From the NCBI GenBank assembly GCA_944324345.1, contig CALUVT010000001.1, forward strand, positions 558,001 to 622,000: a stretch of DNA of 64,000 bases, in the 5' to 3' direction. The first letter of the stretch is position 1, and every line of letters starts with the position of its first letter. Both the position numbers and the translations under genes were made by a program. Positions 16,637 through 26,894 of the stretch are shown here, piece after piece. The notes beneath the pieces were generated by a model. The model was not told where the DNA came from and did no database searches. It saw only the letters and a program-made list of their open reading frames with translations. This DNA comes from Candidatus Gastranaerophilales bacterium. Its GTDB lineage: Bacteria; Cyanobacteriota; Vampirovibrionia; Gastranaerophilales; Gastranaerophilaceae.

Positions 16637-19600
16637 TTATTCTTCGTCTTCGTTGCCTAATTGGAAATCAGGTGCTCCAAACATTCCCTCAATTTCTTCC
16701 AAAATTGCGGAAGGCTTTCTTGCTTGATTTCTTTGAGCAACTGCACGTTTTCTTTCTTCACGTTCCTTTTCTTCGTTAGCATTTGAAAGATGATGGAAGC
16801 CTGTACCGGCAGGTATCAAACGTCCGATGATAACGTTTTCTTTCAGACCTCTTAGCATATCTTTCTTACCTTCAACGGCTGCTTCTGTAAGAATTCTTGT
16901 TGTTTCTTGGAATGAAGCTGCAGAAATGAAGCTTTCTGTATTCAACGACGCTTTTGTTATACCTAACAACATGTATTCACAAGTTGCAGGGGTGCCGCCT
17001 TTTTCTTCAACTTCTTTGTTTTCCTTTTCAAATGTTTGCATTTCAACAAGTTCTCCAGGCAACAACGTTGTATCTCCTGCTTCGACAACTTTAACCTTTT
17101 TAGTCATTTGTCTTACGATGATTTCAACGTGCTTATCTGCAATTTCAACACCTTGAGAACGATATACTCTTTGTACTTCGTCTACAAGATATTGTTGAGC
17201 TGCTTCCGGTCCGCAAAGTCTTATTACATCGTGCGGGTTCAAAGGTCCGCTTGTTAAAGGTTGGCCTTTTGTTATTTTTTGTTTGTTCTGAACGATAATG
17301 TTTGCATCAATTGCGTACTTAATTTCAGTTCTTCCATTATCATTAACGATATATAGTCTTGGAAGATCTTCGTCTGTTACAATTTCTGCAACTCCGTCTT
17401 CTTCTGCTAAAATAGCACAATCTTTAGGTTTACGACCTTCAAGAAGTTCTTCAACCCTTGGAAGACCTTGTACGATATCGCCTGTTTTTTGTCTTTCAAA
17501 TACCAATGTCGCAATATTATCTCCGCGAAGAACAAGTGCTCCGGATTCTACCTGTAACATTGTACCTGGGCTGATAAGATATGGTCTACCGTTTCTGATA
17601 GCAATTTCTCCCTTGTTAACGGAAGTAACCATACCTGATACTGTAGATTTTTCCCCATTATCTGTAATAATGGAATCTAATCTTACAAAATCGCCTTTCT
17701 TAACTGTTGCTTTACCCTTTACAGATATAACGGTTTCGTATTTATCGCTTGTCAAAAGAAGTCTTCTTGTATCTTCTTTATCTGCTTTGATTGATGCTAC
17801 ACCGTCATTTATTGCAAGCACTTGAGTTTTTGCAACAGGAGTTTTCGGCTCAATTATTTCTCCGTCTTTGACTAACAATTCAGTCTGTAATGAAGACATA
17901 GCTTTGGCATTGCCTTCAAATTCACGACGGACAATCAAGTTTTCAAGAACAACAATTCTTAAATTTGACTTATCATCCAACTCTACCATACCTTTCAAGT
18001 GTGATAGATAACCTTGCATTTGAAGAACAAGACTTGTTCTTGTTATTGTTGAACCATCTAAATTCCTTACTCTTGCACCGTCTTTGTATTGCAATTGAGT
18101 TACAGGAACAATATCAATCAAACTGTCTGATGTGTTGAATTTGATTGATACATCTTTTTGCTCAACATTTAATACTTGAACCGGTCTTACAAGGATTTGA
18201 ATTGGTTGATTAGAGATGTTATCTTCATCAAGTGATAAGGATGTATCCAACTCTTCATCCAAATCATCTATATCCAAGTCGTCCATAGAAGAGTCCATAA
18301 TTGTAACGATAGAAGTTTCTTTTGCTTTTATGCCATCTGCAATTACTGTACCTTTCTTAACAACTTCGCCTTCATCAACTTTCAACTCTGATACGCTTGA
18401 AAGCTGGTGAATTTCTCCAGGACGAATAGTTATTTCGTGGATAGTATCGTTATATTCCTTGAATTCAACAATACCATCAATGTGGCAGTATACATCTTTT
18501 ACAACTTCTGTTCCGGCTGTGACGTGTGTTCCGTTTTCAACCATTTTTAAAGAAGCATCTTTATTTATCTGATGAATTTCTTCCGGAATAAACACAACAG
18601 AACCAGGTTTTGTAATAATTTGATTTTCGTCTACTTCAACGTCTACGTATCTGATTTCTCCGGATGAAGATACTGCACATTCATCGTCTATAAGCTCTGC
18701 GATTATCATACCATTTTCAACGGTTGTATCTACAGGAGCTTTAACAATATATTTTTCACCGGTTTTGTTAACTGTCCAGATTTGTTCTTTTTTGGTTTGT
18801 TCAAATGTAGCATTTTCAGGCATTAAGGAAGCAATTACAATTGTCAACTCTTTACCTTGAACAATTTTCTTAATCTTTTTACCTTCAAATTTTACATCTT
18901 CAATAACTAAGTCGTCGCTGAAACGAACTTCACCACCGTGTTCAGATATCATCAAAGTTTCGGCAAGTTTTTCACCTTCCTGTATTTTTTGTCCGTCTTT
19001 TACAAGAACCTTAGAACCGCCGGGAAGATTGTAAACATCTCCGCCCAAAACCCAAATTATACCTTGTTTATTTGTCGTTCTTGAGATATTTCCTTGTCTG
19101 TCTTTCTTTTCGTCAGCTACAAAATCTTCATATAAAACTTCACCTGAAAGATCAGATGTAATATCTTTAGTAGCCTTTTCTGTCAAACGAGAACCTGAAC
19201 CTTGAGCTGCAGGCTCAAATTGGGCAAGTTTAAATCCTTTTTTAACTTGCATTCCATTTGTGAAGAATACTGTAGAACCTGCCGGAATATGATATTTTTC
19301 GGTTCTTTTTGCACCCTTAACTTCAATATCTGTTTCATAGTTAGAAATATTAACTACATCACCGTGGCGAGTTCTTAATTCTCTGGTCTTAACGCTTGAA
19401 ACTACTTCACCATCTTGTTTAGCAATAATTTCTTTTATAGCGTCTTTAACACCAACGGCACCACCTGTGTGGAAGGTTCTCATTGTAAGCTGTGTTCCAG
19501 GTTCACCAATTGATTGAGCGGCGATAATACCTATAGCTTCACCAATATCAACCAATTTTTGAGTTGTCATTGCCCAGCCGTAGCATTTTTGGCATATACC

Positions 19601-20497
19601 ATATTCTAAACCGCAAGTAAGTCCTGAACGAACCTTTAATTCTTGTAAGTTCAGATGAGCAATCTTTTTGATATCGTCTCTGTTCATAGTGGTTCCTGAT
19701 TTTACAAGAACTGTACCATCTGTATCAACGATGTCTTGAGCGACTGTTCTTCCAAGTAATCTATCAATTAGCGGAACAATTACATTGTCGCCGTCAGTGA
19801 TAGGTTTCATATTTATTGACTTTGTTGTGTGGCAATCGTCTGCTCTGATAATAACATCTTGAGCTACGTCTACCAATCTTCTTGTCAAATAACCCGAGTC
19901 AGCTGTTTTCAATGCTGTGTCTACAAGACCTTTTCTGGCACCGTAAGAAGAGATGATGTACTCGGTTACGGATAAACCTTCTTTAAAGTTTGACTTAATA
20001 GGCAAGTCGATGATTTGACCTTGTGCGTCTGCCATCAAACCTCTCATACCTACCAACTGTGATACCTGAGATAAGTTACCTCTGGCTCCGGAGAATGCCA
20101 TCATATATACCGGATTTAATTTATCAAAGTTTTCAACAACCTGTGAAGTCAATTTTGCTGTTGTTTCTGACCAAGTGTCGATAACTTTGGTATATCTTTC
20201 AACCTCTGTAATTTCTCCCTTTAGGTATCTGTTTGTAGATTTTTCAATTTCTTTTTCAGCTTCTTTAAGCAGCTCTTTTTTTACTTCCGGAACCTGCAAG
20301 TCAGCAATAGAAATTGTAGTACCGGATTTTGTAGCATACTTGTAGCCAAGGTTTTTAAGGCTGTTAGCCAATTCTGCGGTTTTTGCACCGCCAAACTCTA
20401 GATACATTTGTGAAAGCAAATTGTTTAATCCTTTTTTATCCATTTGCTTGTTAATGAAATCTATTGTCTTTTTACCATGTGTGTATGTTGTTTCCAT
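16637..20497 (-). CDS. rpoC2: RNA polymerase beta' subunit, C-terminal part (RpoC2, cyanobacterial-type split)
   Basis: 1286 aa. It matches the C-terminal part of beta': the N terminus METTYTHGKKTIDF, the secondary-channel region, the second zinc site (RSGLTCGLEYGICQKCYGW, about 291-309), the bridge helix/trigger-loop region GEAIGIIAAQSIGEPGTQLTMRTFHTGG (given here by position, about 318-345), and the C-terminal ITKASLNTESFISAASFQET and GLKENVIIGRLIPAGTG. Between HTGG (about 345) and GDIVQGLPRVEELLE (about 1004) lies about 650 aa of beta-rich repeats with an acidic stretch (DDLDIDDLDEELD). It corresponds in position and size to the cyanobacterial SI3 insertion. It is separated from rpoC1 by 55 bp with a stop and a new SD (AAGGAAA), a true gene split. 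Confidence 0.97.
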   Translation of the reverse strand: METTYTHGKKTIDFINKQMDKKGLNNLLSQMYLEFGGAKTAELANSLKNLGYKYATKSGTTISIADLQVPEVKKELLKEAEKEIEKSTNRYLKGEITEVERYTKVIDTWSETTAKLTSQVVENFDKLNPVYMMAFSGARGNLSQVSQLVGMRGLMADAQGQIIDLPIKSNFKEGLSVTEYIISSYGARKGLVDTALKTADSGYLTRRLVDVAQDVIIRADDCHTTKSINMKPITDGDNVIVPLIDRLLGRTVAQDIVDTDGTVLVKSGTTMNRDDIKKIAHLNLQELKVRSGLTCGLEYGICQKCYGWAMTTQKLVDIGEAIGIIAAQSIGEPGTQLTMRTFHTGGAVGVKDAIKEIIAKQDGEVVSSVKTRELRTRHGDVVNISNYETDIEVKGAKRTEKYHIPAGSTVFFTNGMQVKKGFKLAQFEPAAQGSGSRLTEKATKDITSDLSGEVLYEDFVADEKKDRQGNISRTTNKQGIIWVLGGDVYNLPGGSKVLVKDGQKIQEGEKLAETLMISEHGGEVRFSDDLVIEDVKFEGKKIKKIVQGKELTIVIASLMPENATFEQTKKEQIWTVNKTGEKYIVKAPVDTTVENGMIIAELIDDECAVSSSGEIRYVDVEVDENQIITKPGSVVFIPEEIHQINKDASLKMVENGTHVTAGTEVVKDVYCHIDGIVEFKEYNDTIHEITIRPGEIHQLSSVSELKVDEGEVVKKGTVIADGIKAKETSIVTIMDSSMDDLDIDDLDEELDTSLSLDEDNISNQPIQILVRPVQVLNVEQKDVSIKFNTSDSLIDIVPVTQLQYKDGARVRNLDGSTITRTSLVLQMQGYLSHLKGMVELDDKSNLRIVVLENLIVRREFEGNAKAMSSLQTELLVKDGEIIEPKTPVAKTQVLAINDGVASIKADKEDTRRLLLTSDKYETVISVKGKATVKKGDFVRLDSIITDNGEKSTVSGMVTSVNKGEIAIRNGRPYLISPGTMLQVESGALVLRGDNIATLVFERQKTGDIVQGLPRVEELLEGRKPKDCAILAEEDGVAEIVTDEDLPRLYIVNDNGRTEIKYAIDANIIVQNKQKITKGQPLTSGPLNPHDVIRLCGPEAAQQYLVDEVQRVYRSQGVEIADKHVEIIVRQMTKKVKVVEAGDTTLLPGELVEMQTFEKENKEVEEKGGTPATCEYMLLGITKASLNTESFISAASFQETTRILTEAAVEGKKDMLRGLKENVIIGRLIPAGTGFHHLSNANEEKEREERKRAVAQRNQARKPSAILEEIEGMFGAPDFQLGNEDEE

Positions 20498-20552
20498 TAT
20501 TTTCTATTTCCTTATATTAATTAATTTCGATTAACTGTTTGACTTAAAAATC

Positions 20553-22262
20553 TTAAGCCAATGCATTTCTTACTGCTTCGTTAAAGATAATTCTTCCTGC
20601 AGTTGTTTCAATTCTTTCGCCGTGTTCATCTCTTACGACTATCTTATCGTGAAGATCTATTACACCGACTTCTAGAGCTGAAATTGCATCTTGGAAGTTA
20701 TAGAAATATCCTTTTGGATCCATTTCAGGATTTTTTAGAATTGTCAAGTAATACATACCCAATACCATATCCTGAGTTGGTGTAATAATTGGTTTACCGG
20801 TTGCAGGTGCCAAAATATTGTTTGTAGCTAACATTAACATTCTGGCTTCCGTTTGAGCTTCGATTGACAACGGTACGTGAACTGCCATCTGGTCACCGTC
20901 GAAGTCAGCGTTGAATGCTGTACATACAAGCGGATGTAGTTGAATTGCACGACCTTCTACCAATTTTGGTTCAAATGCCTGAATACCTAATCTGTGAAGG
21001 GTTGGGGCACGGTTCAATAATACAGGGTGTCCATCAATTACCTCTTCTAGAATATCCCAGACAACGGCTTCTGATCTTTCAATTTTCTTCTTAGCGGATT
21101 TAATGTTTTGTACATATCCTCTTTCAATCAATTTGTTTACAACAAAAGGTTTGAAAAGTTCAATCGCCATTTCTTTTGGTAAACCGCATTGATTTAATTT
21201 TAATTGAGGACCTACAACGATTACTGAACGACCTGAGTAGTCTACACGTTTACCTAATAAGTTTTGACGGAAACGACCTTGTTTACCTTCAATTATATTA
21301 GATAATGATTTCAATGCTCTGTTGTTAGGGCCTACAACTGTTCTTCCGCGTCTGCCGTTGTCAATAAGAGCATCTACTGCCTCTTGTAACATACGTTTTT
21401 CGTTTCTTACGATGATTTCAGGTGCTCCCATTTCTAACAATCTTTGCAAACGGTTGTTTCTGTTAATTACACGTCTGTATAAGTCATTTAAGTCAGAAGT
21501 TGCAAAACGTCCGCCGTCTAACTGTACCATTGGTCTCAAATCCGGAGGAGTAACAGGAAGTACATCCATAATCATCCATGTCGGATCTGTCTCTGATGAA
21601 ATCAATGAATCAAGTAATCTCAAACGTTTAATAAGTTTACTTTTCTTTTGTACAGATGTTACAGAGCCTGCAAGTTCAGATCTTATTTCTTCTGCAAGTT
21701 CTTTTGTATTGATTTCTGACAAAAGTTCTTTTATAGCTTCAGCACCGATTCCTACTTTCAATTCGGAATCTTCATGTTCTGCCATATAATCTTCATATTC
21801 TTCTTCAGACAATAACTGTAATTTCTTAAACTCACTGTCTGCAGGATCAAGAACTACATAATTATTAAAGTAAATAACTTGTTCCAAATCCTTCAAAGTC
21901 ATATCAAGGAGTAAGCCTAAATATGAAGGTATACCTTTTAGGAACCAAATATGAGAAACAGGAGCCGCAAGTTTTATGTGTCCCATTCTCTGACGTCTTA
22001 CTTTACTGTCTGTAACTTCAACGCCGCAACGTTCGCAAATAATACCTTTATGTCTTACTCTTTTATATTTACCGCAATAACATTCCCAGTCTTTAGATGG
22101 TCCAAAAATTCTTTCACAGAACAAACCATCTCTTTCCGGCTTTAATGTACGGTAGTTAATAGTTTCCGGTTTAGTAACTTCTCCGTAAGACCACTTAAGT
22201 ATTCTTTCCGGTGAAGCGATACTAATTCGTATATAGTCAAAATAATCTATGCTTGTTGACAT
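20553..22262 (-). CDS. rpoC1: RNA polymerase beta' subunit, N-terminal part (RpoC1/gamma)
   Basis: 569 aa. It holds the N-terminal zinc finger ([20 protein letters not shown], about 61-80), the clamp and rudder, the lid/zipper region, and the catalytic [14 protein letters not shown] (about 449-462), whose three Asp bind the active-site Mg2+. It ends [10 protein letters not shown], where undivided RpoC continues. It lies between rpoB and rpoC2 and is preceded by AAGGAG. Somewhat shorter than I would expect for plant-type or cyanobacterial RpoC1. Confidence 0.97.
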   Translation of the reverse strand: MSTSIDYFDYIRISIASPERILKWSYGEVTKPETINYRTLKPERDGLFCERIFGPSKDWECYCGKYKRVRHKGIICERCGVEVTDSKVRRQRMGHIKLAAPVSHIWFLKGIPSYLGLLLDMTLKDLEQVIYFNNYVVLDPADSEFKKLQLLSEEEYEDYMAEHEDSELKVGIGAEAIKELLSEINTKELAEEIRSELAGSVTSVQKKSKLIKRLRLLDSLISSETDPTWMIMDVLPVTPPDLRPMVQLDGGRFATSDLNDLYRRVINRNNRLQRLLEMGAPEIIVRNEKRMLQEAVDALIDNGRRGRTVVGPNNRALKSLSNIIEGKQGRFRQNLLGKRVDYSGRSVIVVGPQLKLNQCGLPKEMAIELFKPFVVNKLIERGYVQNIKSAKKKIERSEAVVWDILEEVIDGHPVLLNRAPTLHRLGIQAFEPKLVEGRAIQLHPLVCTAFNADFDGDQMAVHVPLSIEAQTEARMLMLATNNILAPATGKPIITPTQDMVLGMYYLTILKNPEMDPKGYFYNFQDAISALEVGVIDLHDKIVVRDEHGERIETTAGRIIFNEAVRNALA

Positions 22263-22284
22263 TATTATAATTCTCCTTTTATTG

Positions 22285-22306
22285 GCGGGGATATATTTAT
22301 CCCCGC
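22285..22306 (-). other. Intercistronic hairpin between rpoB and rpoC1
   Basis: GCGGGGATA (22285-22293), TATT loop, TATCCCCGC (22298-22306): a 9-bp perfect stem, unusually GC-rich for this genome. On the transcribed strand it is followed by AATAAAAGGAG (the rpoC1 SD), not a U tract. It is more likely an mRNA processing or stability element than a terminator. Confidence 0.6.
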
Positions 22307-22319
22307 TATATTATGCTTA

Positions 22320-25300
22320 TTATAAATCTCCGAATGTAGTCGGTGTTTCAAAGAAATTGATGTTTAACAACTCAGAATCCATATCTGAAAGAACTCTTCT
22401 TGGAGCTGATTTTCTCAAATCATCCATATCAGTCATTAAGTCAACTTCTTGACCGTCTTTTTTCGCTACCGTAATATCCAAACCAATACTTTGTAATTCT
22501 CTTACAAGTACCTTAAATGATTCAGGAATACCCGGTCTTGGAATGTTGTCGCCTTTTACGATTGCTTCATAAGCTCTGTTACGTCCGTTAACATCATCTG
22601 ATTTAATTGTTAACATTTCTTGCAGAGTATAAGCAGCACCATAAGCTTCCAATGCCCAAACTTCCATTTCACCGAATCTTTGTCCGCCGAATTGAGCTTT
22701 ACCACCCAAAGGTTGTTGAGTAACAAGTGAATATGGTCCGGTAGAACGAGCGTGAATCTTGTCATCTACCAAGTGGACAAGTTTAAGTATATATGAAAGA
22801 CCTACTGCTACAGGTTCATCAAAAGGTTCACCTGTTCTTCCGTCGATAAGTCTTACTTTACCGTCTTCATTTACCCAATCGCAACCGGATTCTTTTATAC
22901 CTTTAAGCAATTCTGCTTTAGTTGCGATTTCTGATTGGTTATCACCATATCTTTCATCAAAAGATGGTGTTTCATAGTAGTTTCCTGTCAAGTATGCTGC
23001 CAAACCTAGAAGCAATTCGTAAGTTTGACCGACGTTCATACGAGAAGGTACACCAAGTGGGTTCAAAACGATATCTACAGGAGTTCCGTCAGGCAAGAAT
23101 GGCATGTCTTCTTTTGGAAGTATTCTTGATACGATACCTTTGTTACCGTGACGACCTGAAAGTTTATCACCTACTGATACTTTACGTTTTTGAGCAATGT
23201 ATACTCTGATAACCGTATTTGCTCCTGGTGGTAATTCATCACCTTTTTCTCTGTCAAATACCTTGACGTCAAGTACTCTTCCGCCTTCGCCGTGTGGAAC
23301 TCTTAGTGAATTATCCTTTACATCTCTTGCTTTTTCAGCAAAGATTGCTCGAAGAAGTTTTTCTTCCGGCGGATGTTCTGATTCACCTTTCGGTGTAACT
23401 TTACCTACCAATATATCGTCAGCGTATACTCTTGCACCGATACGAACAATTCCGCGTTCATCCAAGTGTCTTAACGCATCTTCTGATACGTTTGGAATTT
23501 CTCTTGTAATTTCTTCCGGTCCAAGTTTTGTCTGACGAGCGTCTATTTCAAGTTTTTCGATGTGAACTGATGTGAAGATATCATCGTGTACGCATCTTTC
23601 TGACAATAGAATAGCATCTTCGTAGTTATAACCTTCCCAAGGCATGTAAGCAACAATTACGTTTTTACCTAAAGAAAGTTCTCCGCAATTTGTAGAAGCA
23701 CCGTCAGCTATCACGTCTCCTGCACTAACTTTATCACCTTCGTGAACTAAAGGTTTTTGGTTAATACAAGTATCTTGGTTACTTCTTACATATTTCATTA
23801 GTGTATATACGTGAGGTTTATTTTGTAAATCTCTGATTACAATTTCTTCACCTACAACTCTTTCAACAACACCGTCAACATCTGATACGATTACCATACC
23901 TGAGTCTCTAGCGGCTCTTTTTTCCATCCCTGTTCCAACAACCGGTCTTTGGGTTATTAAAAGAGGTACAGACTGACGTTGCATGTTTGATCCCATCAAT
24001 GCACGGTTAGCGTCATCGTGTTCGATGAATGGAATCAATGATGTAGCAACAGAGATGATTTGGATAGGTGAAACACCCACAAAGTCAACTCTCTTTGACT
24101 GATCCATTGTAAATTCTGATCTGTAACGTACAGGAACATATTCGTCCTTAAATGTTTTGTCAGGATTTAGTTGAACATCAGCCGGTGCACATCTGAATTC
24201 TTCGTCTTCATCAGCTGTCATATATACAACTTCATCAGTTACCTTACCGTCTTTTACGACAAAGAAAGGTGCTTCGATGAATCCGTAGTCATTAACTTTT
24301 GCGTGTGTAGCTAATGAACCGATCAAACCTGCGTTAGGTCCTTCCGGTGTTTCTATAGGACAAATACGTCCGTAGTGAGATGGGTGGATGTCACGAACAG
24401 CAAATCCTGCACGCTCTCTCATCAAACCGCCTGGTCCTAATGCTGAAATACGTCTTTTGTGTGTTAATTCAGCCAACGGGTTAATCTGGTCCATAAACTG
24501 TGATAATTGTGAACTTCCGAAAAATTCTTTTAATGAAGCAACTAAAGGTTTAGTGTTCAATAAGTTTAACGGAGTTAAAGTTTCAGAATCTTGTAAAGTC
24601 ATTCTTTCTTTTACAATTCTTTCAATCCTTGAAAGACCAACTCTGAATTGGTTTTGTAAAAGTTCTCCAACAGATCTGATTCTTCTGTTTCCTAAGTGGT
24701 CGATATCATCAACTGTTCCTTCATCGTATGTCAAATTAATCAAATATTCGATTGATGCGACAATATCTTGAACAGTTAATGTTCTTTGGTTTTTAGGAAT
24801 GTTCAAATTTAATTTTTTATTTAATTTATAACGACCTACACGTCCGATATCATATTTCTTTTCGTCAAAGAAACGTGCTTCCAATATTGAACGTCCGCCT
24901 GCTGCTGATGCAGGATCGCCAGGTCTTAACTTTTTATAAACTTCAATTAATGCATCATCTGTTGTTTCTGTTGTATCTTTATCAAGAGTTTTCTTCAAAA
25001 ATTCGAAGTGTGTAAATAAAGATTCCATTTCAGAAACTGTGATACCCATAGCTTTCAATAATGTTGTAGCTAAGATTTTTCTGTTTTTATCTATTTTTAC
25101 ATAAATGATGTCGTTAGCATCTGTTTCTATTTTTAACCATGCACCACGGTTAGGAATCATTGTAGCGTTGTACAATCTTTTCCCTGCAGGTGATACTTCA
25201 CGTTTGAAGTATACGCCGGGAGAACGAACAATTTGAGATACGATTACACGTTCCGCACCATTTACAATGAAAGTACCTTTGTCGGTCATTGTTGGAATAT

Positions 25301-25637
25301 CACCGATGTATACTTCCTGTTCCTTGATTTCCCCGCTGTCACGGTTAACCAGTCTTACCATAACGCGTAATTGTTTTGCGTATGTTGCATCATGGATTCT
25401 TGCTTCTTCAATTGTATACTTTGCATTATCAAAAGTATAGTTTGGTAAGAAATGCAATTCTAATCTGCCGGTATAGTCTTTGATAGGAGAGAATGAAAGT
25501 AATTCTTCTTTCAAACCTTCTTTTAAAAACCATTCAAAAGATTTTTTCTGCACTTCAATAAGGTCCGGTAAATCATCCAAACGAGTATGTGGTATACCCA
25601 TTGGAGTTACTCTTTCTGCATATTTTGTGTTAGACAT
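22320..25637 (-). CDS. rpoB: RNA polymerase beta subunit
   Basis: 1105 aa, short for beta because it lacks large lineage insertions. Conserved blocks in order are [18 protein letters not shown] with RSPGVYF, the rifampicin-pocket region [20 protein letters not shown] with [11 protein letters not shown], the [17 protein letters not shown] block, [14 protein letters not shown], and the C-terminal [20 protein letters not shown]. It begins the rpoB-rpoC1-rpoC2 operon. No rplJ/rplL genes lie upstream, unlike in many bacteria but as in cyanobacteria. An SD (GAGGTGAA) precedes the ATG. Confidence 0.98.
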   Translation of the reverse strand: MSNTKYAERVTPMGIPHTRLDDLPDLIEVQKKSFEWFLKEGLKEELLSFSPIKDYTGRLELHFLPNYTFDNAKYTIEEARIHDATYAKQLRVMVRLVNRDSGEIKEQEVYIGDIPTMTDKGTFIVNGAERVIVSQIVRSPGVYFKREVSPAGKRLYNATMIPNRGAWLKIETDANDIIYVKIDKNRKILATTLLKAMGITVSEMESLFTHFEFLKKTLDKDTTETTDDALIEVYKKLRPGDPASAAGGRSILEARFFDEKKYDIGRVGRYKLNKKLNLNIPKNQRTLTVQDIVASIEYLINLTYDEGTVDDIDHLGNRRIRSVGELLQNQFRVGLSRIERIVKERMTLQDSETLTPLNLLNTKPLVASLKEFFGSSQLSQFMDQINPLAELTHKRRISALGPGGLMRERAGFAVRDIHPSHYGRICPIETPEGPNAGLIGSLATHAKVNDYGFIEAPFFVVKDGKVTDEVVYMTADEDEEFRCAPADVQLNPDKTFKDEYVPVRYRSEFTMDQSKRVDFVGVSPIQIISVATSLIPFIEHDDANRALMGSNMQRQSVPLLITQRPVVGTGMEKRAARDSGMVIVSDVDGVVERVVGEEIVIRDLQNKPHVYTLMKYVRSNQDTCINQKPLVHEGDKVSAGDVIADGASTNCGELSLGKNVIVAYMPWEGYNYEDAILLSERCVHDDIFTSVHIEKLEIDARQTKLGPEEITREIPNVSEDALRHLDERGIVRIGARVYADDILVGKVTPKGESEHPPEEKLLRAIFAEKARDVKDNSLRVPHGEGGRVLDVKVFDREKGDELPPGANTVIRVYIAQKRKVSVGDKLSGRHGNKGIVSRILPKEDMPFLPDGTPVDIVLNPLGVPSRMNVGQTYELLLGLAAYLTGNYYETPSFDERYGDNQSEIATKAELLKGIKESGCDWVNEDGKVRLIDGRTGEPFDEPVAVGLSYILKLVHLVDDKIHARSTGPYSLVTQQPLGGKAQFGGQRFGEMEVWALEAYGAAYTLQEMLTIKSDDVNGRNRAYEAIVKGDNIPRPGIPESFKVLVRELQSIGLDITVAKKDGQEVDLMTDMDDLRKSAPRRVLSDMDSELLNINFFETPTTFGDL

Positions 25638-25840
25638 TAATTCACCTCGTCTATGTGTACGTACTATATAAAAAATTTTTTTAATTTTGAATTTATATCA
25701 TGCTGTTTTTAGCATCTCTAAATGATTATCTAACTTGAGGCTGTAAACCTTTCATTTTACTGAATTTCAGCTTAATGAACAATTTTGTAAAAATTCAATT
25801 TGGGCATAGTACACCTAACTTAAATTTTACATGTTCTTAA

Positions 25841-25868
25841 ATCATAATACATCAATTTTTCTCGTCAA
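25841..25868 (-). promoter_or_regulatory. Predicted promoter of the rpoB-rpoC1-rpoC2 operon
   Basis: On the minus strand TTGACG (25868-25863), a 16-bp spacer and TATGAT (25846-25841). Transcription would start near 25834, leaving an untranslated leader of about 200 nt before the rpoB ATG at 25637. I see no open frame or strong hairpin in that leader; the rest of the 330-bp gap (25638-25968) has no gene. Confidence 0.6.
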
Positions 25869-26028
25869 GAAAATATACCTAATTTTAAAAAAATATGTTA
25901 AATTTTTGTTACAAAGTGTTAATATGTTGATTCTGTTGGGTTAAAAGCTTGAATATATCTGACTTAAAGTGTCAAGACTATACATCCGTGGTTTTCATTG
26001 TATCATTAATTTATTATATGGGGGTTAT

Positions 26029-26682
26029 ATGAAAAAATTTACGATTTTATTGCTTATATTATTCCTTGGAAAAGTTTCACTAGCAGCGGATATTCAGCCT
26101 ATTGAACAAGATAAAATTATTCAGGAAAATGTTCCTCCTTCTATCGTGTTAACAGGAAATCTTGTTTTTGACTGGCTTGATATTTCTCAGGTACAAAGAG
26201 ATGCTGTAATTGAAAAGTATGAAAAAGAACTTTTCACTGAAGATACGGTTTATAAGTTTAAGAAAAAAGAATTCAAAGCAGAGTATAAAGATTTTCTAAA
26301 AGACAAAGATTATAAAAGACATTACAAATTGGTCAGCGAAGGCGTAAAGGAAACAAATGATGAAAACCTTTGTGGTTTCTACTATAAAGATAATTTGCTG
26401 ATAAGTTACGCTGTGCAATACAAAAACGATTTGAGAACGGTTTATTACTATGATGCTCTGGGCAAATTAAGATATATTGATAAGTTTTCACAAAATTATC
26501 CTAATTTCCCTTATATGTCAAAGCAGTACAGAGCAAATGGAACTTTAGTAAGTGCAATATATTTTATATCTCATGACATGCAGTATATGTATGAAGCTGA
26601 CAAAAAGTTTAAAGGTGCTTGGTATAAAGATAAAATGTATGACAGACATGCAAAACAGGTTTTGACAAGAACAAATTGGTAA
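26029..26682 (+). CDS. Secreted protein of unknown function
   Basis: 217 aa. A signal peptide (MKKFTILLLILFLGKVSLAA, cleavage after about residue 20) is followed by a Lys/Tyr-rich domain: KYEKELFTEDTVYKF, then about seven Tyr per 50 residues, ending near YDRHAKQVLTRTNW. A repeat-like pattern of Y-K-D-N-L-x-x-S-Y and Y-Y-D-A-L-G-K-L-R-Y recalls beta-strand MORN/WG-type antitoxin-like repeats, but I cannot assign a family. The ATG at 26029 follows GGGGG; an in-frame upstream ATG would put 20 residues before the signal peptide. Convergent with the M16 protease gene; the 197-bp gap between them holds no gene. Confidence 0.7.
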   Translation: MKKFTILLLILFLGKVSLAADIQPIEQDKIIQENVPPSIVLTGNLVFDWLDISQVQRDAVIEKYEKELFTEDTVYKFKKKEFKAEYKDFLKDKDYKRHYKLVSEGVKETNDENLCGFYYKDNLLISYAVQYKNDLRTVYYYDALGKLRYIDKFSQNYPNFPYMSKQYRANGTLVSAIYFISHDMQYMYEADKKFKGAWYKDKMYDRHAKQVLTRTNW

Positions 26683-26864
26683 TAATTGTTTCGCTGTAAA
26701 AACAATAAAATACATTCTTCTAAATGCACTGCACTTATTGTAATGTCTTGTAAGCGAATTATTCTAATTCGACCAAAGGTGCAAAAATAGAGTAACTTGT
26801 AAAAAAGTTAAAAGATTTGTACGTTTAATTTTCGGTGTAAGTAAAATATTTACAAAGTTCTACA

Positions 26865-26894
26865 GTAAAGCCTGATTGATTAATCAGGCTTTAC
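26865..26894. terminator. 13-bp perfect stem-loop at the end of the M16 protease gene
   Basis: GTAAAGCCTGATT (26865-26877), GATT loop, AATCAGGCTTTAC (26882-26894). It overlaps the stop codon of the minus-strand protease gene (26880). No long U tract follows on either strand, so it may be an mRNA 3'-end or stability element as well as a terminator. Confidence 0.55.

Noticed and set aside
26683-26864. Possible RNA gene between the secreted protein gene and the M16 protease gene
   Set aside because: No stable extended pairing, tRNA-like or known RNA motif was seen; only short AT-rich inverted repeats.
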